A stretch of DNA of 64,000 nucleotides from CBDHEY01 sp965262305 (GCA_965262305.1 CBDHEY010000002.1:124001-188000), one strand, 5' to 3'. Shown: positions 34,969 to 44,746, counted from the first letter of the stretch. Made by a program: numbers and translations. Notes: generated from the sequence alone by a model not told the origin.

Positions 34969-35880
34969 CTATGCGCGTATTTTTTGCAAACACTCAATCG
35001 CCATACCTGCTGCTGTGGTTCGGTTGTCCACTCCTAGCTTTTTAAATAATTGCTCAAGATGTTTGTTTACTGTCCTGGGGCTCATTTCCAAAATCATTGC
35101 AATTTCTCGATTAGTTTTCCCTTTTGCAAGCCAAAGAAAGACTTCAGATTCTCTCGTGGTGATACTAAATGAATCTTTCAAAATTACGTTCTCATTTAAC
35201 ATCTTTTCATTCATTAATCGAACGAGGTGTTCTTGATTAACAGAGAGTCCTTGGTAAATTGCAACAAGTTCCGTTTGATCTTTCGAAAAACGACATTTAT
35301 TTCCTTCTTTTGGATTATGAGAAATCCAGTTTCTGAGTTCGTTATGGAAATCCTCCAGATAGTTATTTTTTATGAGAACATTTAATATCTCTTCAACCTG
35401 TGGTGTAGCCCATATCTTTTCCCCACTTGAATTCACGGCGAAAATGTTTTGGCCAGCGGAGTCGAGAGCTAATTGGGCGCTAGCCGTATTACGAGCGTTT
35501 TGTAAATGTACATTCATTCTCGCAATTAGCTCAATCGGATTGATGGGTTTTGTTAAGTAATCGACACCTCCAACTTCAAAACCTTTTACAACGCTATCCG
35601 TATCGGAGAGTCCCGTCATAAATATTACAGGGATATTTTTAAGTTCATGGTTAGATTTAATTACCTTGCAGGTTTCGAAACCGTCCATGTTTGGCATTAT
35701 TGCGTCTAGTAATATAATGTCAGGTTGCATTTTTTTTGCGATGTTTATCGCTTGCTTCCCTTCTAAAGCGACGAGCGTTGTCATGCCTGAGTTTTCTAAG
35801 GCTTGGTTTAGCATTCCAAGGGTTTCGGGGGAATCGTCAACTACAAGTACTACACTGTTGTTCTCTGGTGAATCAGTCAT
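34969..35880 (-). CDS. LuxR-type response regulator paired with the transporter-kinase
   Basis: A 303-residue response regulator. The receiver domain (about 8-125) has the acidic pair VVDDSPET and the phosphoacceptor Asp59 (DIILLDAIMP), with Thr in FMTGL and Lys in LTKPI. A middle segment (about 130-230, NIFAVNSSGEKIWATPQVEEIL) resembles a small PAS-like spacer. The C-terminal LuxR helix-turn-helix is TTRESEVFLWLAKGKTNREIAMILEMSPRTVNKHLEQLFKKLGV. Its ATG overlaps the kinase stop by 8 bp, so the two are cotranscribed. It probably controls the amide and urea genes that diverge from the kinase gene; shared dyads at 39460 and 46895 are candidate targets. Confidence 0.88.
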   Translation of the reverse strand: MTDSPENNSVVLVVDDSPETLGMLNQALENSGMTTLVALEGKQAINIAKKMQPDIILLDAIMPNMDGFETCKVIKSNHELKNIPVIFMTGLSDTDSVVKGFEVGGVDYLTKPINPIELIARMNVHLQNARNTASAQLALDSAGQNIFAVNSSGEKIWATPQVEEILNVLIKNNYLEDFHNELRNWISHNPKEGNKCRFSKDQTELVAIYQGLSVNQEHLVRLMNEKMLNENVILKDSFSITTRESEVFLWLAKGKTNREIAMILEMSPRTVNKHLEQLFKKLGVDNRTTAAGMAIECLQKIRA

Positions 35881-38800
35881 GCGTATTTACCCTGACGAGG
35901 TCAATAATTTTGTTAAATTTAATTTCTTTTATATAGTGATTAAGTTGCTCAACAAATAATGGGTTAATCGATTTGTTTTCGGATAATTGATTCGCAATCA
36001 GTTTTAAACCGTCTAGATGTCCAATTTCGGCCTTGTCGATTATATTTAAGCAAACCTTTTTTTCCGGTAAATCAGACAAGTTGAAGGTTGAGTTTATACT
36101 ATCTGTGACTTCTTCATCTTCAGTTGTATAACGCCACTCAATATTTATATAGGTAGCAATTGCTTGTAATACGTCATGAAGTTTTACCGGTTTAATGATG
36201 TAACCGTCAAAAGGCGGCGATATTTCATCGGAGTAATCATCGTTGTATGCATTCGCTGAAACTATAATGACAGGCGTAGTTAAGCCTGAATTTTTTATTT
36301 TGTTAGAAAGGGTAAAACCATCTGTGTCGGGCATTAGTCTATCGATTAGGAACAGATCCGGTTTAAAACTTTTAATCATCTCCAAGCATGAACTTGCATC
36401 CGGAGCTTCCACTACAACAAACCCAAGTGGAGACAATAGATCTCCTATGAGGCCACGATGAGTGGGGTCGTCGTCAACTACCATAATTGACCGCTTTTTG
36501 CCTATATAACCTGAAATCTTTTTGGGTGTAACTTCGATATATTCTTGTTTGAAATTGATCCCCAAGGCCAACCACACTTTAAACGTCACTCCACCTTGTG
36601 GGTTATTAGTCACTTCAATTTCACCACCCATAATATCAGTGAGTAATCGGGTAATAGTGAGACCCAAACCTGTTCCCATAACTGAAGGGGTGTCGGGTCG
36701 TCTAACGCGTTCAAAAGGTTTAAATATTCTCTCTAGCTCATCTTCTGGAATACCAATTCCAGTGTCGGAAATTTCAAATTCAGCTACCTGGTTTCTGTAT
36801 CTCACTGAAAACCTTACTTCCCCTTCTTGAGTAAATTTGACAGCATTAGAGAGTAAGTTGATGAGAATTTGACGGATTCGTTTTTCATCTCCAATGACTT
36901 GATCTGGAAATTTAGTGACTTCATCGTAAATAAAATTTAGGCCTTTTTCTTCCGCCTGTAATTGAAACATTTTTACAAGTTGCTTCATTAGTGTTTTTAC
37001 ATGAATTACATTCCGTTGAATATCTAAACGTCCCGCTTCGATTTTAGAAATATCAAGTAACCCTTCAATCAAATCCGCTAGGTGTTCACCGCTTCTTTTA
37101 ATTGTGGAAATTTGTTCGTGCACACTTTTACTTATCGAACTATCCATTTCTAATAGCTGTGCATACCCGAGTACTGTATTAAGCGGTGTTCGAAGCTCAT
37201 GACTAATACCCGTTAAGTAACGGCTTTTTGCATTGTTAGCTGCTTCTGCATCTTCTTTGGCAACCTGTAATTTTTTATCGGTTTCCTCGTGGGCTCCAAT
37301 TTCCTCCATCAATCTGACAGTTTGGATTTGTGATTCCTCTTGTGCAACAATTCTACTCTCGTGTGCTAACACAAAAAGCCAAGAAATGACGCCAGCGACA
37401 ATCATCAGAATAAAAAAGACTTTCCAAAGAGTCTCAGACAAAAGTTGATTGAATAAACTATCATTTGTAATACTGTTAGTGAAAATGATTGCAAGCAATA
37501 TTCCAGTGACTACACCAACAACTGATAGTAAAAACATGAATTGAATAAATCGCACATTAATATAATCGGATAAAAAATTTGGTAGTAAACTTTTTATAAA
37601 GGCAATTGTTCGCTCACTAAACTTGTATCCATCTTTACAGCTGTCTTGGCATCTTGCATCTAAGGAACAACATAAAGAACAAATGTACCCTTCATATGCG
37701 GGGCAATGAGCCATGTCTTCCACTTCATAGTGGTTTTGACAAACGCTACATTCGACATGTTGCGTTTTATCAGAAAAAGCATAAGGCGCTCGAGCAATGT
37801 AAAATCGACTTTTTGTTGCAATAGCGATTAGCGGTACAGAAATAAATGAAATAGCTAAAGCGAAAAAATGAGCCAAAGCTTGCAAAACGCCCCCAAAGAA
37901 ATCCAAATAAGCAAAAACGCCTAAAAAGGATGCGAGTACCATCGAGCCAACGCCTACAGGGTTTATATCGTAGAGATGTGCTCTTTTAAATTCAATATGG
38001 GTTGGACTCAACCCCAAGGGCTTATTTATAACTAGATCAGCTACTAGTGCGCCTACCCAACTTACTGCGACAATAGCGTATATGCTCAACGTACTTTCAA
38101 AAGCATGGTAAATACCCAGTTCCATTAATAAAAGTGCAATGGCAACATTAAACACAAGCCAAACAACACGCCCTGGATGACTATGGGTAAGTCGTGAGAA
38201 GAAGTTTGACCAGGCTATTGAGCCAGCATAAGCATTAGTGACATTAATTTTTAGCTGGGAAATAACTACAAAAATTCCAGCTACTATTAAGGCCAAATGG
38301 CTATTGTTTGTAATGTAACCGAAACCGGTCGCGTACATAGTAGTTGGATCGCTTGCATCCTGTATCGAACTGCCGTGATGCAAAGCAACGATGGCTAAGA
38401 AAGACCCTGCTAGTATTTTTATCACCCCAATTATGACCCATCCCGGACCAGCCAAAATTAATGAAGTCCACCAGCTTACTTTATTGGAGTTGTTTTTTTC
38501 GGGAATAAACCTTAAAAAGTCTACCTGCTCACCTATTTGAGCAACAAGTGCAAACATTACTGAAGCTGCAGCTCCAAATAAAAATATATTTACACCAGAG
38601 CTTTCTTGTTTGCTTCCTTGGTACTCCTGCCAGTCGCTCAAGAGAGCTGAATCGTTTAGTAAAATAAATACAAATGGAACAATTTGTAAAATGATCCAGA
38701 TAGGCTGAGTCCAGAGCTGAAAGCGACTAATAAATGTTATGCCGTGAAAAACTAACGGTATCACTATCAATGAGCTTACGATGTAACCTAAAGCAACTGG

Positions 38801-39241
38801 AAGTCCAAATACAAGTTCGAGCGCCTTTGCCATAATGGCCGCTTCGAGCGCAAAAAATATAAAAGTAAAGGAAGAATAGATAAGAGAAGTCGCTGTGGAG
38901 CCTAGATATCCAAATCCTGCTCCACGAGTAAGCAAATCGATATCAACGCCATATTTTGTTGCATAAAAACAAATTGGCAGGCCTAAAAAAAATATTATGG
39001 TGCCCACCACGAGAACCGCAGCGAGTGTATTATCAAAACCATAGTTTAATGTTATTGCTGCACCGATTGCTTCAAGCGCGAGAAAAGAAATAGCCCCAAG
39101 CGCAGTATTAGCGACGTGAGCAGCTGACCAACGCCTTGATGCCTTGGCCGTAAAGCGCAGTGCGTAATCTTCGAGTGTTTGGTTATTAACCCATTGGTTG
39201 TAATTGCGCCTTACTCGAAATATCTGCTGTTTTGCCGTCAT
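35873..39241 (-). CDS. NCS1-transporter/hybrid sensor histidine kinase fusion
   Basis: A 1122-residue membrane protein. Residues 1-470 are an NCS1 (cytosine/purine/allantoin permease-like) domain with about twelve helices (WSAAHVANTALGAISFLALEAIGAA; LTRGAGFGYLGS). Then comes a Cys-rich putative zinc site (about 495-535, CSVC, CSLCC, CQDSC), two more helices, a HisKA domain with His681 (ISHELRTPLNTVLGY), an HATPase domain (NLLSNAVKFTQEG; DTGIGIPEDELERIF; GTGLGLTITRLL) and a receiver with Asp967 (LFLIDRLMPDTDG). The transporter part probably senses or co-senses a nitrogen compound such as an amide or urea. It is divergent from the amide transporter operon and cotranscribed with the LuxR-type regulator. 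Confidence 0.88.
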   Translation of the reverse strand: MTAKQQIFRVRRNYNQWVNNQTLEDYALRFTAKASRRWSAAHVANTALGAISFLALEAIGAAITLNYGFDNTLAAVLVVGTIIFFLGLPICFYATKYGVDIDLLTRGAGFGYLGSTATSLIYSSFTFIFFALEAAIMAKALELVFGLPVALGYIVSSLIVIPLVFHGITFISRFQLWTQPIWIILQIVPFVFILLNDSALLSDWQEYQGSKQESSGVNIFLFGAAASVMFALVAQIGEQVDFLRFIPEKNNSNKVSWWTSLILAGPGWVIIGVIKILAGSFLAIVALHHGSSIQDASDPTTMYATGFGYITNNSHLALIVAGIFVVISQLKINVTNAYAGSIAWSNFFSRLTHSHPGRVVWLVFNVAIALLLMELGIYHAFESTLSIYAIVAVSWVGALVADLVINKPLGLSPTHIEFKRAHLYDINPVGVGSMVLASFLGVFAYLDFFGGVLQALAHFFALAISFISVPLIAIATKSRFYIARAPYAFSDKTQHVECSVCQNHYEVEDMAHCPAYEGYICSLCCSLDARCQDSCKDGYKFSERTIAFIKSLLPNFLSDYINVRFIQFMFLLSVVGVVTGILLAIIFTNSITNDSLFNQLLSETLWKVFFILMIVAGVISWLFVLAHESRIVAQEESQIQTVRLMEEIGAHEETDKKLQVAKEDAEAANNAKSRYLTGISHELRTPLNTVLGYAQLLEMDSSISKSVHEQISTIKRSGEHLADLIEGLLDISKIEAGRLDIQRNVIHVKTLMKQLVKMFQLQAEEKGLNFIYDEVTKFPDQVIGDEKRIRQILINLLSNAVKFTQEGEVRFSVRYRNQVAEFEISDTGIGIPEDELERIFKPFERVRRPDTPSVMGTGLGLTITRLLTDIMGGEIEVTNNPQGGVTFKVWLALGINFKQEYIEVTPKKISGYIGKKRSIMVVDDDPTHRGLIGDLLSPLGFVVVEAPDASSCLEMIKSFKPDLFLIDRLMPDTDGFTLSNKIKNSGLTTPVIIVSANAYNDDYSDEISPPFDGYIIKPVKLHDVLQAIATYINIEWRYTTEDEEVTDSINSTFNLSDLPEKKVCLNIIDKAEIGHLDGLKLIANQLSENKSINPLFVEQLNHYIKEIKFNKIIDLVRVNTHD

Positions 39242-39579
39242 AAAAACATCTCAGAGGTGAAAACGATTGCTCAAATATTTGCGTTTTTTTGGCGGTAACT
39301 GAGTCTATCGAAAATCTTCATGTGGAATAAAGCGAAAATCGAGCCATTGTTTGGAGCAGTACGAAAATTTTTTCCGCAATGTAATGACGTTCAAATTTAT
39401 TAATTTCTTATATCTTCTTGATTTTTGGAAATTATCACGCTCCTACGTAACTCAGTATGCGTTAAATGACGTACTTTGGGTGACTATTCATCGCATAGTG
39501 GATGTGAGGGAGTGTTGTCACAATATGCTCGAATGATTTTATCTTTCAAAATAAATAGCGTTAGAGCAGAGGGTTAATT
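39242..39579. promoter_or_regulatory. Divergent control region with dyad-like element at 39460-39473
   Basis: A 338-bp region between the kinase gene and the amide transporter operon. CGTTAAATGACGTA at 39460-39473 recurs exactly upstream of fmdA (46899-46912), where it is the core of a perfect dyad. A further TACGT half lies at 39444. Likely the operator region for the local response regulator (inference). A 61-codon frame at 39351 is not credible. Confidence 0.45.
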
Positions 39580-40833
39580 ATGAAAAAATTTCAGTTAAGT
39601 AGCGTTTTTACGCGTTCATCTCGTCGATTATTTTTACCAAGGGTTCTTGGGGTGAGCGCTTTTTTATTTGCATCAGTTTCGGGTTCAGTAAATGCGGAAG
39701 TTAATACGACAGGTTTGGCTGTTACCGATGATACGGTGACTGTAGGTATTCTTCACTCTTTGACCGGAACCATGGCGATTTCTGAAACTGGAGCGCAAGA
39801 AGCTGAGAAGCTAGCGATTAAACAAATCAACGATTCGGGCGGTGTGCTTGGTCGTCAAATCAAAATTATCCAGGAAGATGGCGCAAGTGATTGGCCTACG
39901 TTCGCTGAAAAAAGTCGTAAGTTATTGGTGAAGGATAAGGTTGCTGCGGTATTTGGTTGCTGGACATCCGCATCGCGAAAAGCGGCATTACCTGTTTTCG
40001 AAAAGGAGAACGGTTTACTTTATTATCCAACTTTTTATGAAGGGTTGGAACAATCTAAAAACGTGATTTACACCGGTCAAGAAGCAACACAACAGATTCT
40101 TGCAGGGTTGGATTGGGTAGCCAAAGAAAAAAGTGCAAAAACTTTCTATTTAATCGGTTCGGACTATATTTGGCCTCGTACGTCAATGAAAATCGCGCGT
40201 AAGCATATTGAGAATGTATTGGGTGGTAAGGTTGTTGGTGAAGAGTACAAGCCTTTAGGTAATACCCAATTCGGTTCTGTTATCAACAAAATTCGTTTGA
40301 AAAAGCCTGATGTTATATACGCTGCAGTAGTGGGTGGTAGTAATGTTGCTTGGTTCAAGCAGTTAAAAGCAGCCGGTATCACATCTAAAAAGCAAACTCT
40401 TCTTACAATCTCTGTGACTGAAGATGAAGTGTTAGGTATTGGTGGTGAAAACCTTGAAGGGTTTTACTCGATTATGAAGTACTTCCAAAGTTTAGATAAT
40501 CCTAACAACAAAGAATTTGTTAAAGCTTTTAAAGAAATGTGGGGTGACGATAGTGTGATTGGTGATGTTACACAAGCAGCTTATTTAGGTCCTTGGCTGT
40601 GGAAGGCGGCTGTTGAAAAAGCAGGTTCCTTCGATGTCGACAAAGTTGTAGAAGTATCACGCACGGGAAATATCGAATTAAAAACTGCTCCAGAAGGTTA
40701 TGTCAAACTTCATCCTAATCACCATTTGTGGAGTGTCGCTCGTGTAGGAAAGTGGAATAAAGACGGGCAGGTAGAAGTGGTATTTGAATCTGATCTAATC
40801 GAACCTGATCCATTTCCAAAAGGTTACCAATAA
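39580..40833 (+). CDS. Urea/short-chain amide ABC transporter substrate-binding protein (UrtA/FmdD-like)
   Basis: A 417-residue periplasmic binding protein with signal peptide ending SGSVNAE. Peripla_BP family features are VTVGILHSLTGTMAISE, FGCWTSASRKAALPVFEKENGLLYYPTFYEG and LKTAPEGYVKLHPNHHLWS, as in UrtA and the FmdD proteins of formamide users. It shares the HSLTGTMAISET start with the UrtA at 50787 but is clearly diverged (YYPTFYEG against FYPVQYEG), so it probably has another ligand such as formamide or acetamide. AmiC of Pseudomonas is a cytoplasmic relative, but the signal peptide here marks an exported protein. First gene of a five-gene transporter operon leading to amiE. Confidence 0.9.
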   Translation: MKKFQLSSVFTRSSRRLFLPRVLGVSAFLFASVSGSVNAEVNTTGLAVTDDTVTVGILHSLTGTMAISETGAQEAEKLAIKQINDSGGVLGRQIKIIQEDGASDWPTFAEKSRKLLVKDKVAAVFGCWTSASRKAALPVFEKENGLLYYPTFYEGLEQSKNVIYTGQEATQQILAGLDWVAKEKSAKTFYLIGSDYIWPRTSMKIARKHIENVLGGKVVGEEYKPLGNTQFGSVINKIRLKKPDVIYAAVVGGSNVAWFKQLKAAGITSKKQTLLTISVTEDEVLGIGGENLEGFYSIMKYFQSLDNPNNKEFVKAFKEMWGDDSVIGDVTQAAYLGPWLWKAAVEKAGSFDVDKVVEVSRTGNIELKTAPEGYVKLHPNHHLWSVARVGKWNKDGQVEVVFESDLIEPDPFPKGYQ

Positions 40834-40876
40834 ATCCTAGTTAATTCTTAATTAAGGAAATATTTATTGTAGGTGA

Positions 40877-40894
40877 TTGGGTAAGGAAACCCAA
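40877..40894 (+). terminator. Weak hairpin after the binding-protein gene
   Basis: TTGGGT and ACCCAA arms with a 6-base loop, followed by CTTTAT. Possibly an attenuator or mRNA-stabilising hairpin that keeps binding protein in excess over the permeases. Confidence 0.3.
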
Positions 40895-40959
40895 CTTTAT
40901 ATAGATTACTTTTACATACATTAACTTTTTTAAGTCATTGAATTAGACCCAAGCTTGGA

Positions 40960-41913
40960 ATGGCTGGTCGACATAACTGGAGGCTCAAAATGGGCGGGTA
41001 TACTTACAGCGAATTAGGCGCGATTATGGCGATGCAGGGTTTTGCGGGCATTAGCTTGTTTAGCGTACTGCTGCTTATGGCGCTTGGTTTGGCAATTATT
41101 TTTGGTCAAATGGGTGTGATTAATATGGCGCACGGTGAGTTCATGGCTGCCGGTGCATACACAACTTATTTATTGGCCACTCTTACTGAATCTTATTTTC
41201 CGGCGTTTATGCCCTATTACTTTATAGTTGCAATTATTGCAGCTTTTTTTGTCGCGGGGGCGCTTGGGTATCTTGCTGAATGGGGCCTGATACGGTTTTT
41301 ATATAAACGACCGTTAGATACACTTTTGGCGACCTGGGGTTTGAGCTTAATTATGCAACAGGCTTTCCGCTCCATTTTCGGTGCACGTGAAGTGAGTCCA
41401 ACGTTACCTGAGTGGCTCTTAGGTTCTTACCAGCCGACGGATATGATCGATATTCCATTAAACGGTATGTTTGTGTTGGTTCTGACTGCGATAGTTACCT
41501 TCACAGTTTTCTACTTAATGTTTAAATCAAGTTGGGGCTTACGAGTTAGAGCAACAACGCAAAACCGCGTGATGAGCGGGGCAGTAGGTATTAATACAAA
41601 AAACGTTGACCGTTTAACATTTGCATTGGGGTGTGGTATTGCTGGAATCGCTGGTGCAGCCTTCACGACCATAGCATCAACTGGTCCAACGACCGGTACA
41701 CTATATATTGTTGATACTTTCATGGTTGTTGTCTTCGGTGGCGCGGCCAGTTTGTTGGGTACCATCGCCTCGGCATTTTCCATCGCACAAGCGCAATCGA
41801 TCATGGAGTTTTTCATGAGTGGTTCGATGGCAAAAGTGTGGACGCTGCTTACCCTAGTTATTATTTTGATGTTCAAACCCGAAGGGTTGTTTGCAAGTAA
41901 AGTTCGCCGTTAG
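40960..41913 (+). CDS. Amide/urea ABC transporter permease 1 (UrtB/FmdE-like)
   Basis: A LivH-type permease of 307-317 residues with about eight helices. It lacks the N-terminal domain of about 230 residues found in the UrtB at 52191. Motifs are GLAIIFGQMGVINMAHGEFMAAGAY, YKRPLDTLLATWGLSLIMQQ and the EAA-like TTQNRVMSGAVGINTKNVDRLTFALG loop that touches the ATPases. The frame opens at 40960; ATG 40990 (MGGYTYSEL) is a likely alternative start. It works with the permease at 41946 and two ATPases. Confidence 0.9.
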   Translation: MAGRHNWRLKMGGYTYSELGAIMAMQGFAGISLFSVLLLMALGLAIIFGQMGVINMAHGEFMAAGAYTTYLLATLTESYFPAFMPYYFIVAIIAAFFVAGALGYLAEWGLIRFLYKRPLDTLLATWGLSLIMQQAFRSIFGAREVSPTLPEWLLGSYQPTDMIDIPLNGMFVLVLTAIVTFTVFYLMFKSSWGLRVRATTQNRVMSGAVGINTKNVDRLTFALGCGIAGIAGAAFTTIASTGPTTGTLYIVDTFMVVVFGGAASLLGTIASAFSIAQAQSIMEFFMSGSMAKVWTLLTLVIILMFKPEGLFASKVRR

Positions 41914-41945
41914 ACGAACTTTACTTTTGCGATAGAGGAGGCGAT

Positions 41946-43094
41946 ATGAGCTTTGCATATGAAAGACTAATGGGTGGTAAAAACGGTTTTACAGGCTTCT
42001 TGATATTAGCTGCGCTAATTCTCGTTGTTTTCCCCATGTTTTTAGATTTATTTCGATTGAATTTGGTTGGTAAGTATCTCACTTACGCATTTGCTGCAGT
42101 TAGTTTGGTTCTGCTTTGGGGGTATGGAGGAACACTTAGCCTAGGACAGGGAATATTTTTCGGTATAGGTGGATACGCGATGGCAATGTTTCTAAAGCTA
42201 GAAGCCTCTTCGCCAGAAAATACTGCGATTCAGAGCACCCCCGGGATTCCCGATTTTATGGATTGGAACCAATTAACTTCTTTGCCATGGTTTTGGGAAC
42301 CGTTCAACAGTCTCGCATTTACAATAGTTGCGATTTTGGTTTTACCATCACTCTTTGCTTTCATTATTGGTGTTGCGATGTTTAAACGCCGAGTAGGAGG
42401 CGTTTACTTTGCAATTATTACGCAGATTTTTGCAGTAATACTTACCGTGTTAATTGTTGGGCAGCAGGGTTACATCGGAGGTATTAACGGTATTACAGAT
42501 TTGCGAACGCTTAAGGGCTGGGATATTACATCCGACACGGCGAAATATGTTTTCTATTTCTTGAATGCTGTATTGCTTTTAGGTGTGATTGTTTTATCGC
42601 GATTTATTCTTACAAGTAAGTTTGGTCGTCTTTTGCTTGCAATGAAGGACAAGGAGGATCGGGTAAGGTTCTCTGGTTATGATGTGGCTAATTTTAAAAT
42701 ATTCGTTTTCTGCTTTGCTGCAATGATATCTGCTATTGGTGGAGCCATGTTTACGCTTCAAGTCGGCTTTATGTCGCCTTCATTTGTAGGGATTGTGCCC
42801 TCAATTGAGATGGTCATCTTTGCTGCTGTAGGTGGCCGAATGTCACTTATAGGTGCGGTTTATGGAGCCCTTTTAATTAACTTCGGTAAGACAGCTTTTT
42901 CTGAGACATTCCCTGAACTTTGGTTGTTCTTAATGGGTGGATTATTTATTGCTGTTGTAATGTTTTTCCCTAATGGATTAGCTGGGTTGTGGGAAGACTA
43001 TGGGCACAAGGTAACAAATAAGCTGAAGTTCATTCCTGAATTTTTTCAACGACTTATTCCACAGATGAACCGAGAAAAAATGGAAGGAGCTTAA
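41946..43094 (+). CDS. Amide/urea ABC transporter permease 2 (UrtC/FmdF-like)
   Basis: A 382-residue LivM-type permease with about ten helices. It has the WGYGGTLSLGQGIFFGIGGYAMAMFLK motif, a large periplasmic loop with GIPDFMDWNQLTSLPWFWEPF, the ATPase-contact loop LAMKDKEDRVRFSGYDVANFKIF, and the GGRMSLIGAVYGALLINFGKT segment. GAGGCG precedes its ATG. It pairs with the short LivH-type permease 33 bp upstream. Confidence 0.9.
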   Translation: MSFAYERLMGGKNGFTGFLILAALILVVFPMFLDLFRLNLVGKYLTYAFAAVSLVLLWGYGGTLSLGQGIFFGIGGYAMAMFLKLEASSPENTAIQSTPGIPDFMDWNQLTSLPWFWEPFNSLAFTIVAILVLPSLFAFIIGVAMFKRRVGGVYFAIITQIFAVILTVLIVGQQGYIGGINGITDLRTLKGWDITSDTAKYVFYFLNAVLLLGVIVLSRFILTSKFGRLLLAMKDKEDRVRFSGYDVANFKIFVFCFAAMISAIGGAMFTLQVGFMSPSFVGIVPSIEMVIFAAVGGRMSLIGAVYGALLINFGKTAFSETFPELWLFLMGGLFIAVVMFFPNGLAGLWEDYGHKVTNKLKFIPEFFQRLIPQMNREKMEGA

Positions 43095-43232
43095 CGAGAT
43101 TAATTAAAATTATTGTGTTTGATTACTCTCAAGAGGAAATTATCTCTCTTGTCTAGTCTTCTACTTGATAATTTTGAATAACGCTCGTTACGTTTTACAA
43201 AAGCTTGAATTAAAAGATTTTAGGAGCACAAA

Positions 43233-43982
43233 ATGCTTACGACAAATACCGATTTTACCTTGGCGATCGAAGATCTTACTGTATCGTTTGATGGATTTAA
43301 GGCTGTGGACAGCCTGAATCTTTACGTTGATAAAAACGAACTTCATGTTGTGATTGGGCCAAACGGAGCCGGTAAAACTACCGTTTTGGATTTGATTTGC
43401 GGTAAAACTAAAGCTACTTCTGGGAGTATTAAATTCCTAAATCGAGAATTAACTCGTCTTTCTGAACATGAAATTGTTCGCGCGGGAGTTGGTAGGAAAT
43501 TTCAAACCCCCTCGATTTATGAAAATCTTACAGTGTTTGAAAACTTGGAAGTTTCATATCCATGGGGAAGAACTGTTTGGGGATCTTTAAAATTTAAACG
43601 TACCGAAGAAGTGATAGAAAAGATTAACGAAGTCGCAAAGGAGATAATGTTAGATGATGCACTCGATGTTGAAGCCGGGTTACTTAGTCACGGGCAAAAA
43701 CAATGGCTCGAAATAGGTATGTTATTAATTCAAGAACCGCAACTGCTTATGTTAGATGAACCAGTGGCGGGTATGAGTGTTAAAGAGCGAGAACAAACAG
43801 CAGAGTTACTTAATAAAATTAGCCAAGGTAGATCAGTATTGGTGATTGAGCATGATATGGAATTTGTTGAAAAAATCGCTCATAAGGTAACGGTTTTGCA
43901 TCAGGGGAAAATACTTGCTGCGGGTGATATGGAAAAAGTTCAAAGCGACCCTAAGGTCGTGGAGGTTTATCTAGGACATTAG
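43233..43982 (+). CDS. Amide/urea ABC transporter ATP-binding protein (UrtD-like)
   Basis: A 249-residue LivG-type ATPase. Walker A is GPNGAGKTTVLD, the Q-loop region is VGRKFQTPSIYENLTVFEN, the signature is LLSHGQKQWLEIG, Walker B is LLMLDEPVAGMS, and the switch His is in IEHDMEFVEKIAHKV. The SHGQKQWLEIG signature is typical of the UrtD subgroup. It lies 139 bp after the LivM-type permease gene and 54 bp before its partner ATPase. Confidence 0.92.
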   Translation: MLTTNTDFTLAIEDLTVSFDGFKAVDSLNLYVDKNELHVVIGPNGAGKTTVLDLICGKTKATSGSIKFLNRELTRLSEHEIVRAGVGRKFQTPSIYENLTVFENLEVSYPWGRTVWGSLKFKRTEEVIEKINEVAKEIMLDDALDVEAGLLSHGQKQWLEIGMLLIQEPQLLMLDEPVAGMSVKEREQTAELLNKISQGRSVLVIEHDMEFVEKIAHKVTVLHQGKILAAGDMEKVQSDPKVVEVYLGH

Positions 43983-44035
43983 TATCAAACTGTTAAATGC
44001 CAATATTTTTGCTGCATATTTAGGGTATATATCAC

Positions 44036-44725
44036 ATGTTAAAAGTTTCCAATTTAAAAGTCTGCTACGGTCAAAGTGAAGTCATTCATGGTTTGGATTT
44101 CGATGTGCCACAAAATGAAACACTTGCCATAATGGGACGTAACGGAATGGGTAAAACCACGTTGTTTAAATCTCTGATCGGTATATTGCCTTCTTCTGAG
44201 GGAAGTATTCATGTGGGTGACATTGACGTGACATCGAAAGAAAGCTATCAGCGCGTTGAAAGTGGGATCGCCTACGTGCCTCAAGGAAGAATGATTTTTC
44301 CATCTTTAACTGTTCAAGAAAATATTGAAACAGGAATGGAAGTTTCCAAGCTAAAAAAAATTCCTGAAGATATTTATGAACTCTTCCCGGTTTTAAAAGA
44401 AATGCGTAAGCGAAAGGGGGGGAATTTATCTGGTGGTCAACAACAACAGTTGGCAATCGCTAGAGCTTTGGTTACTAATCCTAAGGTGTTATTACTAGAT
44501 GAACCAACAGAAGGTATTCAGCCTTCGATTATCAAAGATATCGCTAATGTTTTAAATAAAATTAAAACATTGCGAGATATTACGATAATTGTTTCCGAGC
44601 AGGTTCTAAGTTTTACTCAAGCTATTGCAGATCGAATTATCGTTATCGATAAAGGGAATTTTATTCACGAAGATACTAAAGAAAATATTAACGAAGAAAA
44701 AATTAAAGCTTATTTATCGGTGTAA
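44036..44725 (+). CDS. Amide/urea ABC transporter ATP-binding protein (UrtE-like)
   Basis: A 229-residue LivF-type ATPase with Walker A GRNGMGKTTLFK, Q-loop YVPQGRMIFPSLTVQEN, signature NLSGGQQQQLAIARAL, Walker B VLLLDEPTEGIQPS and the final strands ITIIVSEQVLSF. In the switch position the usual EQ-H reads SEQVLSF, without His, as in other UrtE-like ATPases that use the partner subunit's switch. It ends 22 bp before amiE, giving one operon of transport and hydrolysis. Confidence 0.92.
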   Translation: MLKVSNLKVCYGQSEVIHGLDFDVPQNETLAIMGRNGMGKTTLFKSLIGILPSSEGSIHVGDIDVTSKESYQRVESGIAYVPQGRMIFPSLTVQENIETGMEVSKLKKIPEDIYELFPVLKEMRKRKGGNLSGGQQQQLAIARALVTNPKVLLLDEPTEGIQPSIIKDIANVLNKIKTLRDITIIVSEQVLSFTQAIADRIIVIDKGNFIHEDTKENINEEKIKAYLSV

Positions 44726-44746
44726 ATTGTAAAAGAGGATAAAACC

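Noticed and set aside
35873..39241. Reading the 1122-residue protein as a plain sodium/solute symporter
   Set aside because: Only the first 470 residues are transporter-like; complete HisKA, HATPase and receiver domains follow.
39427..39440. Possible sigma-54 element (TGG and GC at 12-bp distance) before the amide transporter operon
   Set aside because: Only the GG and GC pairs match; the rest departs from consensus, so it is no better than chance in AT-rich DNA.
39351..39536. 61-codon frame upstream of the amide binding-protein gene
   Set aside because: It covers the control region with the shared dyad and has no coding features.
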